Counted from the stretch's first letter, positions 18,799 through 27,438 are shown. The stretch is 64,000 nt of DNA from Vreelandella neptunia (GCF_034479615.1 NZ_CP140255.1:682001-746000); one strand, 5' to 3'. Numbers and translations: made by a program. Notes: generated from the letters alone by a model not told the origin.

Positions 18799-18874
18799 AC
18801 GAAAATTAGATTTGTAAATAACACTTCATTGCAAGCGGTTTGATTGGTTAAAGGCTGCTGTATATTTTGATCTT

Positions 18875-18908
18875 AGAGTGTTTGCTGTTTTTAAATAGTG
18901 AACACTCT
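18875..18908. promoter_or_regulatory. Inverted repeat upstream of the methyltransferase operon
   Basis: AGAGTGTT at 18875-18882 is repeated in reverse complement (AACACTCT) at 18901-18908, with 18 bases between. It lies 34 bases before the methyltransferase start and just behind a TATATT box at 18861. It could be a repressor operator or an mRNA hairpin. The spacer is AT-rich, which makes a transcription terminator unlikely. Confidence 0.45.
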
Positions 18909-18942
18909 ATCATTTATTGTTAAATTTGTTGGAGCATATTTA

Positions 18943-20298
18943 ATGCGTGAAAAGATTCAAGAAATCTTTAATATGCTTATAAAAGAGTATAGAAGCTCTA
19001 ACAAATCATCGGTTGAGGTTGATTTTAGAAAGCTGATGACCTGGATGAAAAGTGGTGATCAGTTTACTCATTATATCCACCCTTATCCTGCAAAGTTATT
19101 ACCGTGCATTGCCAATTTTTTTTCTGGACTTGATAATAGGCCAGAAGAGAAAAGTCTGTTAGACCCTTTTTGTGGCTCTGGGACAACTTGTCTAGAAGGC
19201 TCTTTAGCTGGCTATAACGTTTTACATGCCGATGCTAACCCATTAGCGAGACTGATTACTGAAGTTAAAACCACCCCATATTCAGTTGATAAGCTTAAGT
19301 TAAAGCTTGAGTTGATAGTAAGCGAAGCAAGAGGAAAAATTAGCGCATCTGAGATTCATATTGTTAATCATAAACTTTGGTATTCGGATAAAAATAAAAA
19401 TAAGCTAGAGAATCTCATTGAGACAATAAATGAAGTTTGTGATGATTATACAATTAACTTTTTTAAAGTATGCTTTTCTACAGTCGCTAAAAAGTTTAGT
19501 TATGCAGATCCGGCTATTTCTGTGCCAGTAAAACTTAAAGCGAAAGAGAAATTTTCAAAAAAAAGAAATGAAATGATTCTAGAGCGACTTAGCTGGATCG
19601 ACACTGCATGCGTAATAGATGAGTTTTTTAAGTTAACAAGCTCGAACATAGAGAGAGTGGATAATACAAATCAGTTATATCCAGAGAGAAAAAGCTCTCA
19701 AAGTGTTGGCTTTGATGCTAAAAAATTAGTTAGCAAATTTGATAGAAAGACCCAGATGCCTGATTGTAGTGTATCTTGCATCATTACATCTCCTCCATAT
19801 GGGAGTGCACAAAAATATATTAGGGCCTCTAGTTTATCGTTAAACTGGCTCCAACTTGCTAGCCCTAAAGAGCTTTCTGCCTTAGAAGCATTATCAATTG
19901 GGCGCGAACATGTTCCTGCCTCGCGAGTAATTGATTACGACTTAAAGCTAGATGTAGATTATCAAAAATTTATAGATAAAGTCGATAGTATAAATCCTAG
20001 ACGAGCTAAAATAAATTTTTATTATTTGATCGAACTAATGTTGTCTCTTAGAGAGATGGCGAGAGTAATTCATCCTGGTGGTCGCATTGTAATAGTTATA
20101 GGAAATAATAAGGTTTGTGGTCTAGACTTAAGAAATGATATTTTCGCAAAAAGAATACTAATAGAGAGCGGTTTGGATTTAGAGCTTGCATTAGTGGATA
20201 CGATAAAGTCAAGGGGCTTAATGACTAAGAGAAATAAAACTGCTTCTATGATTTCTCGAGAAAATGTACTTGTATTCAGGAAGTCGATTAATGGATAG
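18943..20298 (+). CDS. SPPY-type DNA methyltransferase of the island operon
   Basis: A 451-residue amino-DNA methyltransferase that would transfer methyl from S-adenosylmethionine to adenine N6 or cytosine N4. Residues 44-53 read YIHPYPAKLL, a common lead-in of this subgroup. The AdoMet motif LLDPFCGSGTT is at 72-82, and the catalytic SPPY at 283-286. Because the AdoMet motif comes first and about 200 residues separate the two, the target-recognition region probably lies between them. ATG at 18943 sits eight bases after GGAG. The gene is the first of four tightly packed genes and overlaps the next by eight bases. No restriction endonuclease accompanies it. Base composition is far more AT-rich than in guaA. 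Confidence 0.85.
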   Translation: MREKIQEIFNMLIKEYRSSNKSSVEVDFRKLMTWMKSGDQFTHYIHPYPAKLLPCIANFFSGLDNRPEEKSLLDPFCGSGTTCLEGSLAGYNVLHADANPLARLITEVKTTPYSVDKLKLKLELIVSEARGKISASEIHIVNHKLWYSDKNKNKLENLIETINEVCDDYTINFFKVCFSTVAKKFSYADPAISVPVKLKAKEKFSKKRNEMILERLSWIDTACVIDEFFKLTSSNIERVDNTNQLYPERKSSQSVGFDAKKLVSKFDRKTQMPDCSVSCIITSPPYGSAQKYIRASSLSLNWLQLASPKELSALEALSIGREHVPASRVIDYDLKLDVDYQKFIDKVDSINPRRAKINFYYLIELMLSLREMARVIHPGGRIVIVIGNNKVCGLDLRNDIFAKRILIESGLDLELALVDTIKSRGLMTKRNKTASMISRENVLVFRKSING

Positions 20299-21250
20299 AA
20301 AAACATACGAAAGAAAGCTTCGTGACTTGGTCGATAATGCTTGGGATCAAGAAGTACAATGGAGAGAAGTAAGTGCTTGGATTGATAATTTCACAGGGGA
20401 AGTTATTAGTGAAAGTGAAGAAAGATTGTACTTAATGTTTTTCTTGACTCGTTTCGTCTATTTTAGTAAGCGTTTAATGAGAGAGATGTTGAAATCACTC
20501 TATCGGGATTATTTTGTTGCGCCTATTTGCCAACGAATTAGGAGAAATTGTAATGATTCTATGAATATTTCTCAAATACAATTTCTTTTTGATCAAGAGC
20601 TTGCTGCTACTAAATTCATAGGAATAGGTAACCCATCTGAAAGTGGGGCACATCTACTTTACTATTTTAGACAAGTTAATCATTTAAGTAAGGAGCAGTT
20701 CTCAGATTTCCATGGGGCGTTTACAAAAAGAGCAAATCGCTCGGAAGTTGACGGCGTTAGCATTTTACCAAAACAAAGCAATATCAAACGTTATGTTATG
20801 TTTGATGACGTCGTTGGTTCTGGAACACAGGTCACTGATTACTTATCGAGTGACTTGCGAAAGTTAAAGAAAGATAAACAATTAGATATAAGGTTTATCT
20901 CCCTTTTTGCGACAACCGCTGGCCTTGAGAAATTAAATAAAAAAGAAATGTTTGACGGAAAAGCATCATGTTTGTTTGAGCTAGATAGCTCATACAAGGC
21001 TTTTGAGAGTGATTCTAGATACTTTTCGAACAGTCCTGATTGGTTTGATATTGACATCCTGAAAAGAATAGTTAAGGAATATGGGGAAAAGCTACTTCCA
21101 AAGTGTAATATGGCTTTAGGATATAAGGATGGTCAGCTTCTCCTTGGTTTTTCTCACAACACACCTGATAACACTCCACCTATATTCTGGTATGAAAGCC
21201 CAAAATCAAATTGGTCACCAGTGTTTTTGAGATATAATAAAATATACTAG
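20291..21250 (+). CDS. Phosphoribosyltransferase-like protein
   Basis: A 319-residue protein. The clear motif is YVMFDDVVGSGTQVTDYL (residues 168-185), the PRPP-binding loop of type I phosphoribosyltransferases: two acidic residues followed by a GSGT phosphate loop. The first 110 residues are helical and have no counterpart in nucleotide-salvage enzymes. The end carries HNTPDNTPPIFWYES (289-303), which I associate with a PRTase group found in biological-conflict operons (PRTase-CE); that memory is not verified here. ATG at 20291 lies inside the methyltransferase end, indicating coupled translation. It may sense or make a nucleotide signal, or modify a target with ribose phosphate. Confidence 0.7.
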   Translation: MDRKTYERKLRDLVDNAWDQEVQWREVSAWIDNFTGEVISESEERLYLMFFLTRFVYFSKRLMREMLKSLYRDYFVAPICQRIRRNCNDSMNISQIQFLFDQELAATKFIGIGNPSESGAHLLYYFRQVNHLSKEQFSDFHGAFTKRANRSEVDGVSILPKQSNIKRYVMFDDVVGSGTQVTDYLSSDLRKLKKDKQLDIRFISLFATTAGLEKLNKKEMFDGKASCLFELDSSYKAFESDSRYFSNSPDWFDIDILKRIVKEYGEKLLPKCNMALGYKDGQLLLGFSHNTPDNTPPIFWYESPKSNWSPVFLRYNKIY

Positions 21251-21258
21251 GAGGGAAT

Positions 21259-23259
21259 ATGGACAATCCTTTTTCTTTAGTTCGTGCTTCAGATTATACT
21301 AATGAGCAGATTAATTCGCTTTGGGTTGAACTCGGTGAGAATATAATTGATACAATAATTGAACCTAAGTTAAAAATATCCAAATTTATTCTTGGTGGTA
21401 AGGGGTCGGGTAAAACTCATCTTTTGAGATATTACTCCTATCCAGTTGTTAGACTCAGGAATACCGAATTAAGTGGCTTGGAAACTATAAAGAAACAAGG
21501 CTTTCTTGCAGTCTTTTTAAGGGCTACAGGATTAGATGCTGCTAGGTTTGAAACTGGCTCGGGATCAAATCTGAAATGGACTCAATTATTTGCTATATAC
21601 CTTGAGCTAAGGCTTGCAGAGGCAGTGTTAAATTCGCTCTGCGATATAGCCGCATCCTCAGATGAGAATTTTAATGATGAAGAGTTCATTAAAGAAATTG
21701 GTGATGGGATAAATAATAAAGATTTCTTTGAATGTAGCAACGTTGCTGATGTTAGAGAGTGGGCAGTGAATGAGAAGAAGAAGATTGATGAAGCTGTAAA
21801 TAATGCTGCTTTTACAGATACTCTTGACGTTAAGATTCCTTTTTCACTGGGTAGCTTGTGTTTGGCTTTGAATCATGCTTTGTATAAGTGGTGTCCTAAT
21901 CTTAAGCATATTCCTGTTATTTATCTAATAGATGAAATAGAGAATTTTTCTGTAGAACAACAAAAAGTCGTTAATACTTTGATTAGATATGGCGAAGGTT
22001 ATATAACTTTTAGAATTTCTGGACGTTTATACTCAAGAAAAACTTCTAAAACGTTAGGCGATGGTGAAGAGAATAGAGAGGGATCCGAGTACAAGATTAC
22101 TCAACTTGACTATATGTTAAGGAATTATAAAGAGTTCAATAACTTCGCTAAAAGATTTATAAGCAAAAGGTTTTTGGCTACTGCTAACATTAATGAAGGC
22201 GACATAAAAGCTTCTTTTGATCCTTCTCTTTCTATGGATGTGGTTAGTTCAAATGATTATTTCTTAGGGGTTATTGAAAAGCTAGATTTTGAGGATATTG
22301 AAGCTTTAGTCAAAAGTAAATTCCATAATGCTTTATATAAAAATGGGAAATCAGGCGTATTGCTAAAGGAGGTTGATGAAATAGTTGAAACATTAACAGT
22401 TGGTTTTCCTTTGATTTTACAGAAGCTTAACTTTCTTATTTTCTGTAAGAGGATTAATAAAGCTGATAGTTACATAGGTTTGGCGCATTGGGTTAAAGAA
22501 CAAGCTAGCTTACACATGAGTAATAGTCTTGATAGTAAAGACTATTATTTTGTTAGTTATAGTCACTACTCTTATGATCTTCTGGCGCAGATAACCAAAG
22601 AGTCTAAAAACTCAGTGGATTTCCCTTACGCTGGTTTTGATACTTTTGTCAAAATGTCTTCAGGGAATATGCGCAGTTTATTAATAATTCTTGGTCGGTT
22701 ATTTGCTATAGCAAAATTTAAGGGGGTTGATTTTGGCGGGCCTGAAAAACTAAGTGTAGAAATGCAAACTGAAGCAGCGATTGAATCTGCTCAGTTTTTG
22801 TATGAGTCTGACTCGAATTTTGGCGAAGCTTCCGATAAAGCCAGAGAGGCAGTGCTAAGGTTAGCACAGCTATTAAGGACAGCGCGTTATGCTTTAAACA
22901 TTCCTGAAGTGTCACCTATTACTGTTAGTTTCTCTGATTCAGATTTGAATGAAACTGCTAGGTTTGTTTTAAATAATGCTCTTAATTATTCATTTGTTTT
23001 TGAAATATCTAGTGGTAGACCAGATCGTAACAGTCAAAGAATAAATAGAAAAATACAGTTAAATCCATTGCTGTCACCAAAATGGGGGTTGCCAGTAGGC
23101 CGGCGTGGAGATTTAAGCTTAAATGCTGAAACTTTGAACTCTATTTTTGATCAAGCACATTATCAAGAGTTTAAGCTTATATTGGCAAAGTTAAGAGATA
23201 AATGGAATGATCCCTTTAAGAAAAGTGTTCCAGAAGTAGATCAGGGGGAGTTGTTTTGA
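21259..23259 (+). CDS. ORC/CDC6-like AAA ATPase
   Basis: A 666-residue P-loop ATPase. The Walker A motif GGKGSGKT is at residues 46-53, followed by HLLRYYSYP; Walker B (VIYLIDEIENF) is at 220-230, with catalytic D225 and E226. A sensor-like strand, ITFRISGRLYS, follows at 249-259. The arrangement fits the STAND/ORC-CDC6-like family, which often uses ATP to switch between resting and active states in defence. The C-terminal half has no recognised domain and may hold the recognition surface. Translation starts after a strong AGGAGGG site, nine bases past the PRTase stop, and its stop overlaps the next gene. AT-rich throughout. Confidence 0.75.
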   Translation: MDNPFSLVRASDYTNEQINSLWVELGENIIDTIIEPKLKISKFILGGKGSGKTHLLRYYSYPVVRLRNTELSGLETIKKQGFLAVFLRATGLDAARFETGSGSNLKWTQLFAIYLELRLAEAVLNSLCDIAASSDENFNDEEFIKEIGDGINNKDFFECSNVADVREWAVNEKKKIDEAVNNAAFTDTLDVKIPFSLGSLCLALNHALYKWCPNLKHIPVIYLIDEIENFSVEQQKVVNTLIRYGEGYITFRISGRLYSRKTSKTLGDGEENREGSEYKITQLDYMLRNYKEFNNFAKRFISKRFLATANINEGDIKASFDPSLSMDVVSSNDYFLGVIEKLDFEDIEALVKSKFHNALYKNGKSGVLLKEVDEIVETLTVGFPLILQKLNFLIFCKRINKADSYIGLAHWVKEQASLHMSNSLDSKDYYFVSYSHYSYDLLAQITKESKNSVDFPYAGFDTFVKMSSGNMRSLLIILGRLFAIAKFKGVDFGGPEKLSVEMQTEAAIESAQFLYESDSNFGEASDKAREAVLRLAQLLRTARYALNIPEVSPITVSFSDSDLNETARFVLNNALNYSFVFEISSGRPDRNSQRINRKIQLNPLLSPKWGLPVGRRGDLSLNAETLNSIFDQAHYQEFKLILAKLRDKWNDPFKKSVPEVDQGELF

Positions 23260-24212
23260 TTATAAATGAATATTTTTTATATTATCGTCGTTCTATAGAT
23301 GTGGACTCGATTAATTGTGAGTTAGGTCCTTTCGACGTGTTTGTATCAGCATACAACAGCAGTGATCGTGTACGTACTGTTTTTGAGGATGTTAGAGCAT
23401 CACGTAAAATTTGGCTTATGCATCCTGAGTATAAGTACGCTCCAATAGAATATCCTGATAACGGTGAGTATGTAGCTCCTGAAGAGCGTAATGAGAAATC
23501 TCAAGTTGAGGAGCTGATTCAAGCTTTGGAAGGGACTGATTTTAATAATATATGTATAGATATTACAGGATTTATGAGACATGTCCTTATTTTTCTAATT
23601 GCTAAACTAAAATTCATTGGGGTGAAAAAGCTAAAAGTTGTTTATTCGGAGCCTAAGTTTTACAGAAGTCAGGAGGACACCCAGTTTAGCACAGTTACAA
23701 GTGGTACTGTTGGGCCTGTTATGGGAATGGCACAGGGTAGCGACTCAGAAGGTGATGATTACTTACTTCTTGGTGTTGGTTATGATCATGAGTTAATAGG
23801 AGAGGTAGTTAATAATAAGGATAGTGCAAAAGTATACCCAATTTTTTCATTTCCCTCTTTGAGTCCTGATATGTATCAGCAAAGTGCTCTCAGGGCTTCA
23901 AAAAGTGGAGATGTTGCTTTAGAAAAAATTTGGCAAGTCAATAAACGTTTTTTTCCAGCTAATGACCCCTTCGCAATTGCGTCTATTCTTAGTGATGTTG
24001 TAAAGGAAGTGACTTACAAAGATCCAAAAGCTAATATTTATATTTCACCGCTATCGACTAAGGTGCAAGCTTTAGGTTTTTCTTTTTTTTGGTTGAAAGA
24101 GTCAAAGAAATATTCTTCTTCATTAACTATCATACTTCCACAGTGCATAACTTATTCGAGGGAAACGAGTAGTGGTATTAATAGGCTGTGGGAGTATCAG
24201 ATTGAGTTTTGA
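23256..24212 (+). CDS. Uncharacterised last gene of the island operon, possibly Rossmann-like
   Basis: A 318-residue protein of unknown family. A TTG start is supported by CAGGGGGAG seven bases upstream and by a four-base overlap with the ATPase stop. The first half alternates strands and helices and has FDVFVSAYNSSDRVRTVFED (residues 27-46) and ICIDITGFMRHVLIFLIAKL near residue 100. The DxTGF pattern after a hydrophobic strand resembles the D-x-T-G-G nucleotide loop of CARF-like Rossmann folds. Late in the protein, IYISPLSTKVQALGFSFFWL looks like a second strand-loop-helix of that type. No nuclease motif is evident. It may be the sensor or effector of the operon; this is inference. Confidence 0.6.
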   Translation: MIINEYFLYYRRSIDVDSINCELGPFDVFVSAYNSSDRVRTVFEDVRASRKIWLMHPEYKYAPIEYPDNGEYVAPEERNEKSQVEELIQALEGTDFNNICIDITGFMRHVLIFLIAKLKFIGVKKLKVVYSEPKFYRSQEDTQFSTVTSGTVGPVMGMAQGSDSEGDDYLLLGVGYDHELIGEVVNNKDSAKVYPIFSFPSLSPDMYQQSALRASKSGDVALEKIWQVNKRFFPANDPFAIASILSDVVKEVTYKDPKANIYISPLSTKVQALGFSFFWLKESKKYSSSLTIILPQCITYSRETSSGINRLWEYQIEF

Positions 24213-24288
24213 AGCTTATATGACTTTTATTTTTAGTGGTTCTTGTTCTTTTCTATTAATGTCTCCTACTAAATAGGACGCTCCCTTT

Positions 24289-24826
24289 GATGCCGCTTTT
24301 TTTGAAGAGAAATAATGGCAATAAGTAATTGAACCGGGCTGAAACAACACCTTCTTAGGGCAAAAGAGCTCATCCGCCCTAGGTGCTCTGTGCTTTACTA
24401 CCTGCAACGCTTATTCATGGAGAAAGCCCTATGGGCGGTTTAATTGGATTACTGGATGACATTGCCGCATTGGCGAAGTTGACCGCAGCATCATTGGACG
24501 ATGTGAGTGCCGCCGCTGGGCGTGCGACGGCGAAGGCGGCCGGGGTGGTGGTGGATGATACGGCGGTGACGCCGCAATATTTGCAGCGGGTGGCAGCGGA
24601 GCGTGAACTGTCGCTTGTGAAGCAGATCGCGCTGGGCTCCATCCGCAACAAGCTGATTTTTATCCTGCCGGTGGCGCTGCTGCTGAATCACTTTTTGCCC
24701 GCGCTATTGCCGATCATTCTGATGGTGGGTGGCACCTATCTGGCCTTTGAAGGTGCGGAGAAGGTCTGGCACAAGCTCTCCGGCAACAAGCCAGCAGTAG
24801 AGAAGGGGCCGACGGCCAATAAAAGA
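24289..24826. repeat. Direct duplication, left copy
   Basis: This stretch repeats at 27963-28521. The match begins at GATGCCGC in the leader, is patchy up to the start codon and then becomes near identical through the first 115 or so codons of the DUF808 gene, with scattered, mainly third-position, differences. It ends where the left gene copy loses homology. The two copies bracket the peptide cluster. Confidence 0.8.
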
Positions 24827-24937
24827 GCGCTGATAAAAACGGGACAGTCTAGAGTGATGAAATGCGAACAACCTTCATTGGCGTTGACAGATACTGGAGC
24901 AGTGCGATGCAACTCCCGTCGCGGCGCTAGTCTGTGA
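24431..24937 (+). pseudogene. Truncated DUF808 gene copy
   Basis: An open frame of 168 codons. The first 125 or so residues (MGGLIGLLDDIAALAKL, later EKVWHKLSG) are almost identical to the complete DUF808 protein at 28107. After KPAVEKGP the sequence diverges into a tail with no relation to the family, so roughly the last 180 residues and all later membrane segments are missing. Only two of the hydrophobic spans remain. It is therefore most likely non-functional, though a stable short protein cannot be excluded. It marks the left edge of the inserted cluster. Confidence 0.8.
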
Positions 24938-24965
24938 AGCCGATGCGCTTATGCAGCTTATAAAT

Positions 24966-26144
24966 TTATTGTGTCGGCTTTAAAACCCATATTATTAAGC
25001 CTGCGCATACGATAATAGCTCCCCAAGTTGTGTAGAGGATGGAAATAGAAGTAATGGGGAAGATAGTTGGTATAAGATATATGATCATACCCCCCAGATT
25101 TGTTAGAACTGAGGTAGTAGCTCGAATCCTACCAATCATGTCTTCAGAACAGAACGTTAATAATTTTCCGTCGAACCTCGCTCTAGTAATGGAAAAAAGT
25201 CCTCCCATAATTGCGTAAAGCAGTATCAGTGCAGGAATGAAGCGTAGAAAAGAGAAAATAATCATTGTACTGCCAAGCAAGCACAAAAGAAGTGCTTCAA
25301 AATTAGTTAGAGAAGTGGGGTAGCGTTTGAAGGCGGCAATAAGGAGTATAGACCCTCCTCCGATAGACCAAGCCATTTCTAATAAGCCATATACATTGCT
25401 GCTAGCGGAGAGCTCATTTTGTACGAATCCAGGAATAAGCACATTTGTCATTTGTGCCACTGAAAAAGTTAATGATACTCCAAATATTGCAATATATAAT
25501 TTTTTGTCACTGATTGCATATTCAAACCCTTCTTTCCAAAGTTGTAAGGCATTGGGGGAGATGCTTTGCTTTATTTGTTTCAAGTTTTTCAGAAATGCTT
25601 CGCTAATAAAAAAACGTATTATAGATACTAAGAGCAACAGTAATACGCAAATGCTGGCACTGGTTTGTTCTAATAAAAAACCACTACCTCCCATTCCAAT
25701 GGCTAGTCCTAATTGGCGTATGATAGAGACTCTTACAGACATTGAAATTCTTTTTTCTTTGCAAATAATCGATTGAAAAATGCCGTCTATCGAACCTGCT
25801 TTTACTGACATGCTGGCAGTGTTTAGTATGCTGAATATATAAAGAAAGGGAGGCAAACTATGTCTTTGAGTTATGCCGAAGAGTAGGATTGCCAAGGCAG
25901 TGATTTGAGTAACTAATCCTAGTCTAACAACGATTTTTCTGTTCCAGCTGTCCGTTAGTATTCCTCCTATGATTGAAATAACTATACCAGTAACGCTAGA
26001 CAAAAGAAATATTCTACCTAATACTGATATCGAGCCGTCTTCAACCGCTATCCATGAAATTGTGACGAAACTACTGCCAATAGACATAAAAGTTAAAAAC
26101 AAGAACGCTACATAGAAATATAAGTCCAGCTTTCTTGATGACAT
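24966..26144 (-). CDS. MFS exporter of the peptide cluster
   Basis: A 392-residue inner-membrane transporter of the major facilitator superfamily with about twelve hydrophobic spans. The loop between spans 2 and 3 reads GGILTDSWNRKIVVRLG, the family's usual G-x-L-x-D-x-x-x-R-x pattern. It resembles MFS members that export peptides or antibiotics (MacAB-independent, MefA-like group), but the substrate is not visible. It starts 48 bases after the oxygenase stop with an AAGGGA ribosome site, so it is in the same operon. AT-rich like its partner. Export of the modified peptide product, possibly also giving self-protection, is the natural role. Confidence 0.82.
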   Translation of the reverse strand: MSSRKLDLYFYVAFLFLTFMSIGSSFVTISWIAVEDGSISVLGRIFLLSSVTGIVISIIGGILTDSWNRKIVVRLGLVTQITALAILLFGITQRHSLPPFLYIFSILNTASMSVKAGSIDGIFQSIICKEKRISMSVRVSIIRQLGLAIGMGGSGFLLEQTSASICVLLLLLVSIIRFFISEAFLKNLKQIKQSISPNALQLWKEGFEYAISDKKLYIAIFGVSLTFSVAQMTNVLIPGFVQNELSASSNVYGLLEMAWSIGGGSILLIAAFKRYPTSLTNFEALLLCLLGSTMIIFSFLRFIPALILLYAIMGGLFSITRARFDGKLLTFCSEDMIGRIRATTSVLTNLGGMIIYLIPTIFPITSISILYTTWGAIIVCAGLIIWVLKPTQ

Positions 26145-26192
26145 GTTGATAATTCCCTTTGTTGACGTCCTTGTTCGGTCAATGGTAGGTTG

Positions 26193-27197
26193 TTAACTTT
26201 GATAAGTTATACCTATTTGCTTCCCCTCTAGAGATATTGATCGCATAAAGGAGCGTGTATAGCGCGTTCCAGGAATGTAATCGTTGAAAATATCTCGTGA
26301 ATGAGCACCAGCAGAGTTCTTCATAAGGATTATTCTTCTTGCCTTTTGAGGGATATAATAGCGATTGGGGTTTTTCTGCATAGATTCTTTTAACGCATTA
26401 ATTAGTTTTTTTATGTCAATTTCACTTTCGTTCTTAGTTATTTCTCCATTTAAAAACATGCTTTTATTATTGCCCTCGTTAAAGAAGATTGGTGCTTTAA
26501 CAAACGACTGCCCTAAGTTTTCAACCTCACCATCTTTTCCAGGATAAACAATTGGTGTCAATTCAGTTTTATAGGGTACGTTCCAGCCGATGGCTTCTGC
26601 GTAACTTTCAAATTCATTCCATAAGGTAAAGGGAAGCCAATAAAAGTTTCCGGTTTTTTTATATGCTATGAATAGGTTGTAAATGGATAATAAATCAGGT
26701 AGATAGACGTTTGAGTTGTCAATTCTTCCATCTGTGTGAAATCCGAGCTTTTCTTCAGGTGAGTAGAATTTTAACCCTGCTTCTTTTAATTTTCTTTCTC
26801 CTTCCTTAGAGGCATTATAGAGAGTGAAAGGAGTATGGTTTCTTCTGTCCATCGCAGGGGACATAAATTTATTAACTATTGCTTGAGCAATGATAGCGCC
26901 TAGAAGTGTATCCTGCGTAGGATTGCTATTCACTCCTTGTGGAATGTCAAGTGCCACTATGCCGCAAGATGTATCATTCAGTGCAGTACTTATATCAGTA
27001 TGTATGTCTTCTACGATATTGGAGGATAAATGCTCTATCTCTTTAATAATGCTAGCCGACTTGAATATGTCTAGAGAGCTTGGATTTATGCTATCCTTTT
27101 GCAAAGATTTTATGAAATCTTTGCAAGCATTCAAGGATACGTTTAATAATGGCGCTTCGATGTTAGCGTCATTACTGTTTGTGATATATTGATACAT
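26193..27197 (-). CDS. Fe(II)/2-oxoglutarate-dependent oxygenase (TauD/clavaminate synthase-like)
   Basis: A 334-residue enzyme. The iron-binding H-x-D is at H154/D156 in LGFHTDGR, the distal histidine at H299 in NSAGAHSRDIF, and the 2-oxoglutarate arginine is probably R312 or R315 in GTRYTRSFMR. These match the TauD/TfdA and clavaminate synthase-like superfamily, which hydroxylates, desaturates or cyclises small molecules or peptide side chains. An in-frame extension of 53 codons upstream is spurious: it runs through the small peptide gene, while ATG at 27197 has a strong AGGAGGA six bases before it. It sits between a tiny Cys-rich peptide gene and an MFS exporter, suggesting peptide tailoring. 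Confidence 0.75.
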   Translation of the reverse strand: MYQYITNSNDANIEAPLLNVSLNACKDFIKSLQKDSINPSSLDIFKSASIIKEIEHLSSNIVEDIHTDISTALNDTSCGIVALDIPQGVNSNPTQDTLLGAIIAQAIVNKFMSPAMDRRNHTPFTLYNASKEGERKLKEAGLKFYSPEEKLGFHTDGRIDNSNVYLPDLLSIYNLFIAYKKTGNFYWLPFTLWNEFESYAEAIGWNVPYKTELTPIVYPGKDGEVENLGQSFVKAPIFFNEGNNKSMFLNGEITKNESEIDIKKLINALKESMQKNPNRYYIPQKARRIILMKNSAGAHSRDIFNDYIPGTRYTRSFMRSISLEGKQIGITYQS

Positions 27198-27218
27198 GTT
27201 TGATCCTCCTATGGAAAT

Positions 27219-27247
27219 TAGCCCTCCGCCGTATGGACGGAGGGCTA
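27219..27247 (-). terminator. Hairpin between peptide gene and oxygenase
   Basis: Perfect ten-base stem TAGCCCTCCG/CGGAGGGCTA around a nine-base loop. It lies 15 bases after the small peptide stop and 21 before the oxygenase start, and only a short T-run follows it. It may act as a partial terminator or an mRNA-stabilising hairpin, so that the peptide gene is expressed above the downstream genes, as is usual for precursor peptides. Confidence 0.65.
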
Positions 27248-27262
27248 CTATAACGTGATAGA

Positions 27263-27373
27263 TTAACCCAGATTTCCACCTCCACCGTCTGTGCATTCGG
27301 GGGATTGCAGGCAAGCATCGAGCGAGCCGGCAATAGTGTCCAAGTTGATTTGGCAAAGAGTTTCTTGTGACAT
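27263..27373 (-). CDS. Small Cys/Gly-rich peptide, candidate RiPP precursor
   Basis: A 36-residue peptide. It begins MSQETLCQINLDT, has cysteines at 7, 21 and 27, and ends CTDGGGGNLG. The start ATG at 27373 has GAGG six bases upstream, and the TAA stop is at 27263. It has no signal peptide or membrane span. A leader-like helical N-terminal half followed by a Gly-rich core containing Cys, Thr, Asp and Asn would fit a ribosomally made, modified peptide. It is first in an operon with an Fe/2-oxoglutarate oxygenase and an exporter, and a hairpin follows it. No known precursor family is recognised. A non-modified regulatory peptide is the alternative. Confidence 0.6.
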   Translation of the reverse strand: MSQETLCQINLDTIAGSLDACLQSPECTDGGGGNLG

Positions 27374-27438
27374 GTTACACCTCGTTTTAAGTGATTTAGG
27401 TTTTACCAATGGCGCTTATTTTGTTAAACGCCAAGAAA

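Noticed and set aside
18799..18942. Integrase or tRNA at the guaA junction
   Set aside because: No open frame or cloverleaf can be seen; only promoter-like AT-rich sequence and one inverted repeat.
26193..27356. Longer 387-residue version of the oxygenase starting at 27356
   Set aside because: The extra 53 residues run through the small peptide gene in another frame, are Arg/Trp-rich and unlike the family; ATG at 27197 has a strong ribosome site.
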